Below are positions 12,822-23,465 of a stretch of 64,000 bases of DNA, piece after piece. The notes beneath the pieces were generated by a model that saw nothing but the letters and a program-made list of their open reading frames with translations, did not search any database and was not told where the DNA came from. This DNA comes from Phyto melanocephala. Lineage: Eukaryota; Arthropoda; Insecta; Diptera; Rhinophoridae. How positions within the stretch are numbered: the stretch's first letter is position 1; every line of letters starts with the position of its first letter. A program made the position numbers and the translations under genes. Location: positions 84,202,055 through 84,266,054 of the forward strand of contig OW799233.1 in NCBI GenBank assembly GCA_941918925.1, in the 5' to 3' direction.

Positions 12822-14790
12822 AAACAAGTAAGAGCACTATATTCGGCTGTGCCGAATCTTTTATACCCACCACCAATTTTGTGTACATTTAAAGCACAAT
12901 ATTTATTATTTTGTTAATCATTATGGAATAATCTCTTTATAATAAAATATGTATCACTTTCTTTGCAGAGTGTGGTTAAATTTTAAGGGCCCATGTTGAA
13001 GATGAATTACACCTAGTTTTTAAATTTGTTGCCTGCATTTCAATCTCAAACTTACTCAATTTGATCCGTGGAAAGATACGCAAATGAGCAACGCTTTAAA
13101 GTTATTCAGTTTTTTTTATAAAAATGGGCGTTCAAATCAAAATGCATTTTGCGCACTTCGTAATTCTTTTGATCAACATAATCGTTCAAATTCGTCCACA
13201 ATCGGGAGAATTGTAAAAAATATTTAAATTTCTGCAAAACAGGTCTGTATAAAATTTTAGAAAGTCTGTGAATGCCTTCTTAGTTCGTTGAATGGGAACC
13301 ACTGCTGGTTTTTGCGATAGTGTGGCAAAAGAGCAGTCAGCCTCTACTCATTATCATGCCTAACAATTCAGCATCAACATTGTCATTGAAAATTTGGACC
13401 ATCAGATAGAGGAGTGTCGCCAAGGATGGGGGGGCCATTTGGCCGATATTTTGTTAAATACATAATTGAACCATACAAATATTATCATTATAAAAAGAAA
13501 TGATAATAATTTCTTAAATAATTTGTGTTTTATTTAAAAACAACATCAGCCCTTAAAGTTTAACCACCCTTTGCAACTTCGATATGCTACTAAAATGCTT
13601 TTGTCAATGTAGTCTTTCAATGAAAGTGGGCGTTAAAGTAGGTGTGTCAATAAAGTTTCTGCTAATAAACACAACTTAGATATTTAAATATAGTCCTTTA
13701 TTTTCCCAAAAACGTTGTCAATAGAGAAATTACATGAATTTAAGATAAACCGTTATATGGGAGGTAGACGTTAAAGTGGGCGTGTCACCTAAACTTTTTG
13801 GCACAACAATTACATTGATTAGAAGGATATAAGTAGCAACACCTCTAATTTTGGCGGTTTTATGAGCTTTTAAATTTCATTAAGGTTAGATAACGTGAAA
13901 AGTGGGCGTTATAGTAGGCGTGTCAAAGTTATTTTTGCGAATGAGTACAACTTAGATGTTTCAATGTAGCCATTTATTATTCCAAAATCTTTATTAATAG
14001 AGAAATTATATGAATTTTAGGTAAAACGTTATATGGGAGGTGGGCGTAAAAGTGGGCGTGGTACCTTAATTTTCTGGTACAGTAATAAAATTGCCTAGGG
14101 GGATATACGTAGTAAATTTCATCATCATACCTCTAATTTTGGCGGTTTTATGAGCTTTTAAATTTCATTAACGGTAGATAACGTGAAAAGTGGGCGTTAT
14201 AGTAGGCGTGTCAAAGTTATTTTTGCGAATGAGTACAACTTAGGTGTTTCAATATAGCCCTTTATTATTCCAAAATCTATATTAAAAGAGAAATTATATG
14301 AATTTTAGGTAAAACGCTATATGGGAGGTGGGCGTAAAAGTAATTGTGGCACATTGATTTTCCGTTACAAAAAAGCGTCTCACCAAAAAGCAAAGTGTGC
14401 AAAATTTCAGAGTCGTACATCAAATTTTGTTGCTTTTATGACGTTTTTGTTTTTACATATACCGAAAAATACACTGTGCGGTATAAATTTTCGTACATTT
14501 TGATCGATAACTCCTCTCCTAATGCATAGATTTAGATAATTTTCGGGGAACAAATTTTTTTTTACTCAGGAAATATATATTCGAAGTTTCATGCGTCTAC
14601 GTGAATGCGTTTGGACACAAATCCGTTTTATTCGATGTTTGAAGGACACGGTTTTTTCGACCTACTCTTGCTTTTCGAGCTATAACTCTCTTCCTAATAT
14701 TCCGATTTAGCCCATTTTCAATACCAAACAAACCTTGTCTATAAGAAAGATTCTGGCAAAAAACAAACCGGCTTGAGAATCTTACTTCTC
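12822..14790 (-). mobile_element. DINE-1/Helentron-like element type A, 5'-truncated
   Basis: The right-hand element end (3' end of the minus-strand element) starts AACAAGTAAGAGCACTATAT followed by the TTCGGCTGTGCCGAA hairpin and TTTTATACCCACCACC. The body has repeated AAGTGGGCGT blocks like the complete copy at 54283-55827. The 5' terminus (GGTATAAAA on this strand) is missing and homology fades near 14766-14790. Differences from other copies are a 288-bp internal duplication (13841-14128 and 14129-14340) and an extra segment at about 13170-13435. Frames at 14321-14878 are repeat-derived. Confidence 0.75.
13841..14340 (-). repeat. 288-bp direct duplication inside the element
   Basis: The block beginning ACCTCTAATTTTGGCGGTTT at 13841 recurs at 14129. 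The two are nearly the same through the GTGGGCGTTATAGTAGGCGT and ATATGGGAGGTGGGCG motifs. The second unit is incomplete because it runs on into the 5' body of the element. Confidence 0.75.
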
Positions 14791-14879
14791 TGATAAAGAA
14801 AGATAAAAATTTTCTTACATTAACTTTAGTTAGCCCACAGTTATGCACTTTCTGTTTTATTAAAATATTTATTTGCATT

Positions 14880-16020
14880 AAATTTTGTCTTTAGCAAAGT
14901 AAATAAAGTTAAAAAATGTATGCAATAATTGACAAGTGATGAAAGCATAATATTTTTATTTTGTCAATTGACTTACATACAGCGCAAGCATATATTTGCT
15001 AAAACTTTTAACAATTGACATTAAATTTAATTTATTAAAGTAAAAAACAAAGTGTAACACTTTATATGTTCCGACAGTGCTTCAGTAAATTAATAGAGAT
15101 GTCACCGATAAGCGCATGCGTAACAATTGCACTTTTAAGTTTGAATATATGAAAGCTGTATTCTTTTTGCGGCCGCAAATATGCGAATGTGGAGTTATTT
15201 ATCAATTTTAGAATTTTGGCATCGTTTTGATGGTGCATATTTTACATTTTATAGCTTTATTATGCATGCTTAAGTTCCAAGAGAATATTAATAAGCATTA
15301 ACCAAGATAATTTAAAATTATAGATTAATATTATTTTTAATACAAATAATGTTACGAAGTTTGATTTTAAAACTGATTAGTTTTCTTAGCACAGAAAAAA
15401 GGTTAGAGCATTTTTGGGTCTAGGGCGACTTTTATAAATTTTCGTCTGGTTAATTTTTTCGTTTTGATTTTGTGGTTAAAATTTACTCACAGGTAATTCA
15501 AAATGAAAATAAATATACAGATGCCCGTCGATTCATTTTTTTTTTCGTACTTTTATGTATGCTTAATTTAATATTTAGTTCAAGCAGTTTACACGCTTAG
15601 AAATCTTATCAAACATTTCTGTTTTTTACACAAACATTAAACAAGTAAGTTTTTAGTTTAGACTCGTTTTCGCACAAGTCTTTAATGGTTTTTAGTAACC
15701 ATAAGAACGACGACAGTGACCAAGAGATGAACAATCGTAATTCGCAAATTTGCATAATACGTACCAGAGAACAGAATGAAACTATTCGCGTTTGCTGCCT
15801 ATTCAGAAATTCATTGCTTTTGTATTGCCTTTGATTGATAATAAAAAAAATGTGTATTGACATTTGCATACTAATACTGTTTGTACTATCAGCAATCTCT
15901 TTTTGTGATGGTGTTCAATATTTGTTGACATTTGTGTAAAGTTTGTAGACAATCAGTATTGCTTATGTACACAAATATTTTATTATATGCATGGAAAAGA
16001 ATACCATTCTTTTCAGATAT
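14880..16020. other. A+T-rich DNA without recognisable genes
   Basis: No supported feature. A single isolated GCGGCCGCAAATATGCG is present near 15169. The frame at 15609-15869 (-) shows no motif. Confidence 0.5.
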
Positions 16021-16705
16021 ATAGCAACCCATCGTCGCCTGCTTGAACATCTTTGACACCCTCTTCAATCTACATAGCAGATAGTGTATTTCACTACTAA
16101 ATCCCTTTTATTTGATGGGGTAGAATATACAGTTATCCGTCATTATGTTAAGAGCACCATCTTAAAATTTATATAAGTTTACTTTTTTTTTTATTGGTCG
16201 AGCCCTTTTATTTGATATCAATATTGAGGAGATAAGAATAGGTAAATTTTTATTTGACCCATATTTAAATTATTGTACGGACTTTTCTTTGTAGTTATTA
16301 TTCAACTTCTTTTTATATCCATATCGCTCTTCCCTGTTGTCCAGAAGCTATAAAAATTGATTTCCGATGCAAGTTTTAGGTAAAGCATTTGTATTTTTGT
16401 GTTTATATCTCAGTTAGTTTCAAGCCAATTATTAAGTTTTTCTCAGAAACGATTTTCGAGACTATGGTTTGTATTTTGGTGTCTATATCATGTCCAAGAA
16501 TTAATTAGCAGCATTAGGAACTTTATATATTTAAAGTCATATATGTATATTTAATTTTAAAAATTATTATTTGTGTCTAACTTTAACGATTTGTCAAAAA
16601 CTTTTATATTGTAAAGGTTTTGGTTATCAATCATAGATTAATTCTTTATTAAAATTTTTGGTTCTTATAAATATACTAACATTGAGAATTTTGCTTATAG
16701 ACTAG

Positions 16706-16733
16706 TATTGAGTGATTTCTAAATCACTCAATA
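16706..16733. repeat. Perfect 13-bp inverted repeat, 2-nt spacer
   Basis: TATTGAGTGATTT, then CT, then AAATCACTCAATA. The arms are exact complements. Function unknown. Confidence 0.9.
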
Positions 16734-16911
16734 TAATTCTTATTATCTATTTAATGTTTACATTTCATTCTTTAATATACACATATCATCGTGAGTATAT
16801 TTGCTTTGCATGCGCTTGATATCGCTGACCCACATATGTGTTTATACAATTGTAAGTGCAGTCTTTGCAAAAGGAGTTCGAATTACATTTGACACAATTG
16901 TATCACATATC

Positions 16912-17153
16912 GATGCCTTACTTCCTCAACTTCAGGAGAGAAAAAAAAACGGTTCATCTTTTTATATTTTTATATTTTTATGTTTGGTTAAAAGTTTAAA
17001 TGCAATTATTAAGGAATTGATTATTTATGTATATTAGTAGTAATAATATACTAATCTTTTTTAGTTAAAGTATAAAACAATCGTTTGAAATGAAAAAGTC
17101 AAAACCGTATTTTTTAAGATACGAGGTTGAGGAAGTAAGGCATCAATATGTAG
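16912..17153. repeat. 28-bp inverted repeat about 190 bp apart
   Basis: CATATCGATGCCTTACTTCC (start of the left arm, 16912-16939) is matched inversely by the sequence ending at about 17153 (CATATTGATGCCTTACTTCC read on the other strand). The arms continue as TCAACYTC and differ at two positions. This could be a MITE remnant or foldback. No target duplication was recognised. Confidence 0.7.
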
Positions 17154-17446
17154 TTTTAGTCATAAGCGTCAGCATGTATGATATTTGAACATTTAGTACG
17201 CTACTAAATTCACGATGGTATGTATTGTTCCTTACATTGTATTAGGTGAGCAGTGTACACTTATAAGATACACTACAATATCCTTATATTTTTGAAAGTT
17301 GTTCCTGGATACTTGCAAAATATTGACACAACATACTATAGATATCAATGAGCATACGGACACCCATAGTTGTCAGCTTTCAGAAAATATAAACTTTATT
17401 AATGAATATTGTAAAAATTACAATTGATTTATCAAACTTATATACA

Positions 17447-18588
17447 ACAAGTAAGAGCACTATATTCGGCTGCGTCGAATCTTTTATACCCACCACCAAT
17501 ATGATGTACTTTTATAGCACAGAATTTATTACTTTGTGATTAACAGTAATCGCTATGGAATAATTTCTTAATACTAAAATATGTATCACTTTCTTTATAT
17601 AACTTCTATACGCTAGTAAAATGTTTTCGTAAGTTAAGTCTTTTAATGAAAGTATGCGTTTAAGTAGGCGTGTCAATATAGTTTCTGCTAATAAATAAAA
17701 CTCAGATATTCTTCCAAAAACTTTGTCAATAGAGAAATTATTTGAATTTAAGATAAAACATTATATGTGAGGTAAGCGTTAAAGTGGGCATGTCACTAAA
17801 ATTTTCTGACATAACAGGACATTGACTGGAAGGATATCTGTGGCAAATTTGATCATTCCTTAATTTTGTCGGTTTTAAAAGTAAAAAGTAGGCGTCATGG
17901 GAGGCGTGTCGAAGTTGTTTCTGCTAATGAAATCCAAAATCTTTATTCATAGAGAAATTATATGAATTTGAGTTAAAACGTGGGCGTGTCAAATTTAATT
18001 TCGTTAGAACATAGACTTTGACCTAAAAGCAATGTTTGCAAAATTTCAGAGTCTTACATCTATTTTTGTCGGTTTTATTAGGTTTTAAATTTGAATATAC
18101 CGAAAAATACACTGTGAGGTATAAATTTTCGTACATTTTGATCTCTAACTCCTTTCCTAACGCATAGATTTAAGCAATTTTCAGGGAAAGATATTTTTTT
18201 TTACTCAGGGAATATATATTCGAAGTTTCATTACGTTAATGCGTTTGGACACAATTCCATTTTTTTAGTTGTTCGAAGGACACGTTTTTTTTACTCATTT
18301 CTTACGAGGTATAACTCTCTTCCTAATATTCCGATTTAGACCATTTTCAATACCAAACAGACCTTGTGTATAAAAAATATTCTGGCACGATTTGAGCTCC
18401 CTAGCTTTTTTGGTCCGAACTCTATCGTGCTTTCAACAGACGGACGGACATATCTAGATCGTCATAAAATGAAACCCCGATTCAGAATATATATACTTTA
18501 TGGGATCTAAAATGTATATTTCGATGTGTTACAAGCGGAATGACAAAATGAATATACCACCACCATTGTTTTGATGGCGGGTATAAAA
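17447..18588 (-). mobile_element. DINE-1/Helentron-like element type A, complete ends
   Basis: Begins (its 3' end) AACAAGTAAGAGCACTATAT with the TTCGGCTGCGTCGAA hairpin (one mismatch) and TTTTATACCCACCACC. It ends (its 5' end) with GATGGCGGGTATAAAA. Subterminal inverted repeats (ACCCACCACC against GGTGGTGGGT/GGCGGGTATA), a 3' hairpin about a dozen bases from the end and no coding frame fit the DINE-1/Helentron non-autonomous rolling-circle class, as I know it from Drosophila. Confidence 0.75.
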
Positions 18589-19276
18589 ATCGAAGTGTTG
18601 ACTGAAGTTAGTATTATATGTTATAAGTCTGCAGCATAGAGAGAGTTTTTTAACTGAACAGCATTAAAAAGTTCAAGTCTCGTCAAAACAAATGTTGCGT
18701 ATTTCTTATACCCTTTACACAGCGAAAAACGGTATATATAGGTTTGTCATTCCGTGTGAAATTTCTACAATTTTCATTTCCGACCCCATAAAGTATATAT
18801 TTTTTGTAAGCTTATGAATAGTCGAGTCGATAAAGCTCTGTAAGTCTGTCCGTGTGTATGTTGAAATCAACTTTTTGAAGCTCCCCGATATCGCCTGGAC
18901 CCGGGTGAGGTATTAAAATATCGGAAATATTCGGGAGTAGTTCGGTATTGAGATATAAGAAAAAACTACGACCAACTCGTTTTTTTCACAACAACAACAT
19001 ACAACAATTACATACATACAACGGTATACTGGTGGGAGTAAACGTGGCATCGAATCCCAGCTGAGCTAACAAAAAAATTTTTTTTATGGTTTTTAATTTT
19101 GTTTTTATATTTTTTTTTGATTTTTTTATATATTTTATTTTATATTTTATATTGGTTATATATATATTTTTTTATTTTTTTTTAATTTTTTCTATATTTT
19201 TTAATTTTTTTTTTATTTTATTCAATTTTTTCATTTTATTTTTAATTTATTTTTTAAACATACATACGTAAGTTTT

Positions 19277-20892
19277 TAATTATACCCTTCACACAGTGAA
19301 AAGGGGTATATATAGATTTGTCATTCCGTGTGAAATTTCTACAATTTTCATTTCCGACCCAATAAAGTATATATTTTCTGAAAGCTTATGAATAGGGGAG
19401 TCGATTTAGCTCTGTCAGTCTGTCAGTCTGTCCGTCTGACCGTCTGTCCGTGTGTATGTTGAAATCAACTTTTTGAAGCCCATCAAAATCGCTTGGACCC
19501 GGGTTGAGCCAAAAAAAAATTTTATTTTATTTTTTTTATATTTTTTTTTTAATTTTTTTTTTTTATTTTTGTTTTTTATTTTATATATTACTAGCCAATC
19601 CTGGCGCGCGTTGCTACGCCCCTTCATGAATTTTAATCGCATTCTAAATTTTAATCGAATATCAAGTGCAAGGCTAAAAACTATAACTTTTTCTTTATGA
19701 GCGTGGCACTGCCCACTTTTCTAATTACGAAACTGTATAGTCATGACAGCACAATAAGTGTGCAAAGTTTCAGAAAAATCGGTCTAGTGTAAGTACCTCA
19801 AAATGATACCTTTTTTTATGGGCGTGGCACTGCCCACTTTTTTAAATTCGAAACTCTATAGTCATGACAACTCAATATATGTGCAAAGTTTCAGAAAAAT
19901 CGCTCCAGTGCAAGTACCTCAAAATGATACCTTTTTTTAATGGGCGTGGCACTGCCCACTTTTCTAATGAGGAAAGTATAAAGTCATGATAGCTCAGTAT
20001 GTTTGCAAGGTTTCAGAAAATTCGGTCCAGTGCAAGTACCTAAAACTGATAACTAATTTTTTATGGGCGTGGCCCCGCCCACTTTTTTTATCACGAAATT
20101 ATAAAATCATGACAGCTCAATATGTGTGCAAAGTTTCAGAAACATCGGCCCAGTGCAAGTAACTCAAAATTAAAACTTTTTAGGGGCGTGGCCCCGCCCA
20201 CTTTTCTTATCACGAAATTATTTAGTCATGAGAGCTCGATATGTGTGCAAAATTTCAGAAAAATCGGTCATGTGCAAGTAGCTTAAAATGCTAACTAATT
20301 TTTTATGGGCGTGGCCCCGCCCACTTTTTTCCACCCATAAACACTCCCTGGTATGTGTACAACAACTTGCCAAAGTTTGAGTCCGATCGGTTTTACAGTT
20401 TCGGAGTCTATAGCTAACACACACACACACACACAGAGTTTCATTTTTATATATATAGATTTATATTTTTATTATATTTTTTAAATTTTTTTATATTTTT
20501 TTTTGTTTTATATTTATTATTTATATTTTAATTTTTTTTTTCTTTTAATTTTTTTTTTAAATTTTTTTTTAATTTTTTTTTTTAATTTTTTTTTAAATTT
20601 TTTTTTTATTTTTTTTGTTTTATATTTATTATTTATATTTTAATTTTTTTTTTTAAAATTTTTTTTTTAAATTTTTTTTTAATTTTTTTTTTAAATTTTT
20701 TTTTATTTTTTGTACATACATACGTAAATTTATAATTTTACAATGGGATGTTTTTATATATGTATGTTTTTTATATGTATGTACGTATTTCATATGATAT
20801 GAATGGTGATACAAACTACTGTTATTGCATGACTACAAGTGTGAAGGGTATATAAGATTCGGCATGGCCGAATATAGCACTTTTACTTGTTT
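19277..20892 (+). mobile_element. Inner DINE-1/Helentron-like type B copy, split by a Helitron
   Basis: A second complete set of ends: TTATACCCTTCACACAG at about 19279 and GAAGGGTATATAAGATTCGG with hairpin TTCGGCATGGCCGAA, ending ACTTTTACTTGTTT near 20892. It lies inside the T-rich part of the outer element and is interrupted at 19591-20459 by a minus-strand Helitron. Confidence 0.75.
19591..20459 (-). mobile_element. Non-autonomous Helitron, copy C (nested)
   Basis: Read on the minus strand it starts TCTATATATATAAAAATGAA and ends GCAACGCGCGCCAGGATTGG then CTAG. It is flanked by A on the 5' side and T on the 3' side, the classical A^TC...CTAG^T Helitron insertion pattern. A TG repeat follows the 5' end, then about six ~121-bp units each with a GC-rich palindromic box (GGGCGTGGCCCCGCCC or GGGCGTGGCACTGCCC). 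No Rep/helicase frame. Frames at 20218-20430 are repeat-derived and recur in all three copies. Confidence 0.8.
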
Positions 20893-21974
20893 TTTAATGG
20901 GATAGTTTTATATATGTATATTTTTTATATTTATGTCCGTATTTTATATGAGATGAATGATGATACAAACAATTGTTATTGCATGACTTCATGTTGTGAA
21001 GGGTATATAAGATGCGGCACGGCCGAATGTAGCACTCTTACTTGTTTAAGCATATTTTTTAATTGTTGTCAACTTCGAAAGCTAAAAAAGCGGCAAACCC
21101 CAGAAATGTTAAAAAAATTAAAAATTGTTTACTTTTCATTCAATTTATTTAATAAAATTATAAATTTTCATATAAAAATATAATCAGTTTTCATCGGTAC
21201 TATTAGGAGAATAGGAAGTATATAAATTTAAAAATTTATTTTTTTTAAATAATACGTTTTTAAACAGTGTGTTAACTTTAACTTCACAATTGCCAACATA
21301 ATTACTATTTCACAGAAAAATTCTGAAAGCTGCCAGTTGTGTTCGTGTATATCTTATTGTATATCTTATAACTGGCAACGAAACTAAAGTTGTATTGCTA
21401 ACGATAATCGACCTATACATCTATAGATTATCTATAGATATTCTCTGGCCAGATATCAAGTTGCTATCGAAATGAAAATTTCTATCATTGTAAATATTTA
21501 CTTCATCAAGTTGTCAGTTGTTGCTCTCTTTACATATTAATTTTTTTTATTTTTTGTTTTTCCTTTTTTATTGCATTTTCATAAAAACTGAAAGGAACGC
21601 TTAATATCAAAAAATTTAACTTTAATAAGTTACCGGGAAAATATAGTTTTATAAAAAGCAGGTGCTTTGTGTCTCATAAACCATTAGGATATCAAAAATA
21701 TCGGAATTAGATTACAATAAATAATGTCGAATATATAATACAATAATATATTTTTTAAAGGGTTGCTACTTAGTTCAAAACAATAATAACAGAGGCATTG
21801 TGTACTATCAATCCTTATCATTTTCAAAATTAAAACTCAGCAAAATAACACATTGCAAAATAATGAGTTGAAAAACTCACGATAATAAATAATGAAAGAA
21901 AACAGTTCTTCACTACTAACAATTTGGCATCCAAATCCATTATTTTAACACGGCAATGTCATTGGAGGCAAGTA

Positions 21975-22098
21975 TACTTACCACGCTCTATTACAAATAG
22001 GGAATCAAAAAAGTGCTTATCACCCTCGCTTACAAAGGGAGAGTCCTATAAGTACTTATTACAATCGCTTATAAATAGTGACTTAAATAAGTAAGAGT
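21975..22098 (+). repeat. Three imperfect ~40-bp tandem units
   Basis: Units share the order CTCTATTACAAATAGGGA / CTCGCTTACAAAGGGAG / ATCGCTTATAAATAGTGA, each followed by an AAGTRCTTAT-like segment (the last unit ends AAATAAGTAAGAG). Similarity is modest and the units are old. Confidence 0.45.
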
Positions 22099-22734
22099 TT
22101 TAATATATTTTATATATTTTCATCTTAACATTATTTTAAAATCAGTAAATATTTTTTAGATTTGTATATTAAATCACCTTTACGAAAATTATTTATAACT
22201 AAAATAAATTAATTTTAAAACTAGTATTTGGTGTCACCAAAGAGAAAAAATGCACCGACTACTGACATGAACATTTTCCCCGTCAAAAATTTCAAAAAGC
22301 ACTAAAAACCGTGTTAAATTACCGCTGCATATTAAGTCGCTATTGCATACTTAATGCTCATAACATACGCTTTTAGAGAATATTTGTTTAAACCGATGTT
22401 AGCATACGAATTTTGAGTGCTTTTGACTACCGCTCTGTAACTTGTTATTTGTGAAATATTGAAACATTGACAATGTCAAATTTTTCAATGTATGTAATTA
22501 AATAAATAAAAAATCAAATATAATGTTTTGTGAACGTATACTCAAGTTTAATCTGAAATTATTTTATTATTATGTTGTCTATATCAGTACAAAGAATCAA
22601 GATGTTGGTCTAAATCAAAAGTCAAAAAAGTTCCACCAAAATTTCAATCTTATGACTGATAGACTATAAGTTTATATTTCTTACAGGGTAATTTTACTGA
22701 TATTTTTTCGGTTATGGGGTTTAACCTAGACTAT

Positions 22735-22860
22735 ATTCATTTCACTGGTGATTGTGCCATATCAGCAACAAAACTTTATACATATTTAAGAAAAAGTTAA
22801 AAGTGTTACAAGTTTATATATTATATTGTAAATATCATTAAAAAACTAATAGATTAAAGT
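22735..22860 (+). repeat. Unclassified dispersed repeat pair, copy 1
   Basis: CATTTCACTGGTGATTGTGC and the following ~100 bases match 38640-38760 (CATTTCACTGGTGCTTATGC...) in the same orientation, including ATCAGYAA, CTTATAC and AGAAAAAGTTAAAA/TGAAAAAGTTTAAAA. No inverted repeats were seen and the class is unknown. Confidence 0.45.
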
Positions 22861-23465
22861 CAGGAATAACTTAGTGAAGTATTTTTAATTTACTAAGTAC
22901 TTCCCGTGCTTCTTGTTTATCTTGAGAGACTATCTTGAGTAAGTTTCCATCACCCAAAATTAGTTTAGTTTGCAAATATTATACGTTCTTTAATATGAAT
23001 TTATTTTAAATCCAACTTAGGCGTATATGTTTATTCTGAATTTTAGTTACACGTACGAGTAATACATAATATAGACGAAACTTTTATTGACTAAAATCTT
23101 TTGGAGTCATAACATTATCAGTTTAAAATCAAACTCAAAACAATAAAACTTATACAATTCTTTAATTTGTTCGCATGATTGATGGTGTGAACTTAATGTT
23201 CGTTCAACTAATACTTATTTACGAAAACATGTCTCAGTTAAATTTCTATAGAAAAGTGGACATAAATACATGATGATCACTTGTTTAATTCTTCATCAAC
23301 CATCAATATTTTCATGATGTTTTTGTATATCTAAAACATGAAACAAAAAATTCCTCTATGTAAAATTGAGTCGATTGTTTTTTTTTTCAAGTCCTGTGGA
23401 TGTAACGAAACACATCTTTCTTTAATCATTTTTTTGTGTTTTCACCATCGCCATCATCTTCAGTG

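Larger units (their letters stand above)
16020..17400 (-). mobile_element. Very degenerate DINE-1/Helentron-like element (type B/C)
   Basis: The blocks GGTCGAGCCCTTTTATTTGA...TATTGAGG (near 16197-16228) and CCTGGATACTTGCAAAATATTGACA...CAGCTTTCAGAAAATATA (17306-17390) match the better-kept copies at 37688-38584 and 53280-54106 in the same orientation. No terminal hairpin could be found. The interior (about 16690-17170) contains two inverted repeats not seen in the other copies, so another insertion is likely. Confidence 0.45.
18706..21050 (+). mobile_element. DINE-1/Helentron-like element type B, split by a second copy
   Basis: The outer element starts TTATACCCTTTACACAGCG at 18706. It runs through GGTTTGTCATTCCGTGTGAA, the CCGACCCCATAAAGTATATA block, a GGCATCGAATCCCAG box and a T-rich tract to about 19276. 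After the inner copy (19277-20892) it resumes with AATGGGATAGTTTTATATAT. It ends with GAAGGGTATATAAGATGCGG, the GCGGCACGGCCG hairpin and ACTCTTACTTGTTT near 21050. The two halves together equal one copy like 41441-42074. Confidence 0.75.
21051..23457. other. A+T-rich DNA; short tandem block and a dispersed repeat
   Basis: No gene recognised. It contains a three-unit imperfect tandem block (21975-22098) and one copy of a diverged repeat pair (22735-22860). Confidence 0.5.

Noticed and set aside
14597..14878. 93-codon minus-strand frame
   Set aside because: It lies mostly in the 5' body of a type A Helentron-like element; the same DNA in other copies has stops.
19086..19271. Phe/Ile-rich 'membrane' peptide
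   Set aside because: Translation of a T-rich tract inside a transposable element.
19616..20340. CRISPR-like array (regular GC-rich palindromic repeats)
   Set aside because: Units are wholly similar over ~121 bp (no unique spacers) and lie inside a Helitron in a eukaryotic genome.
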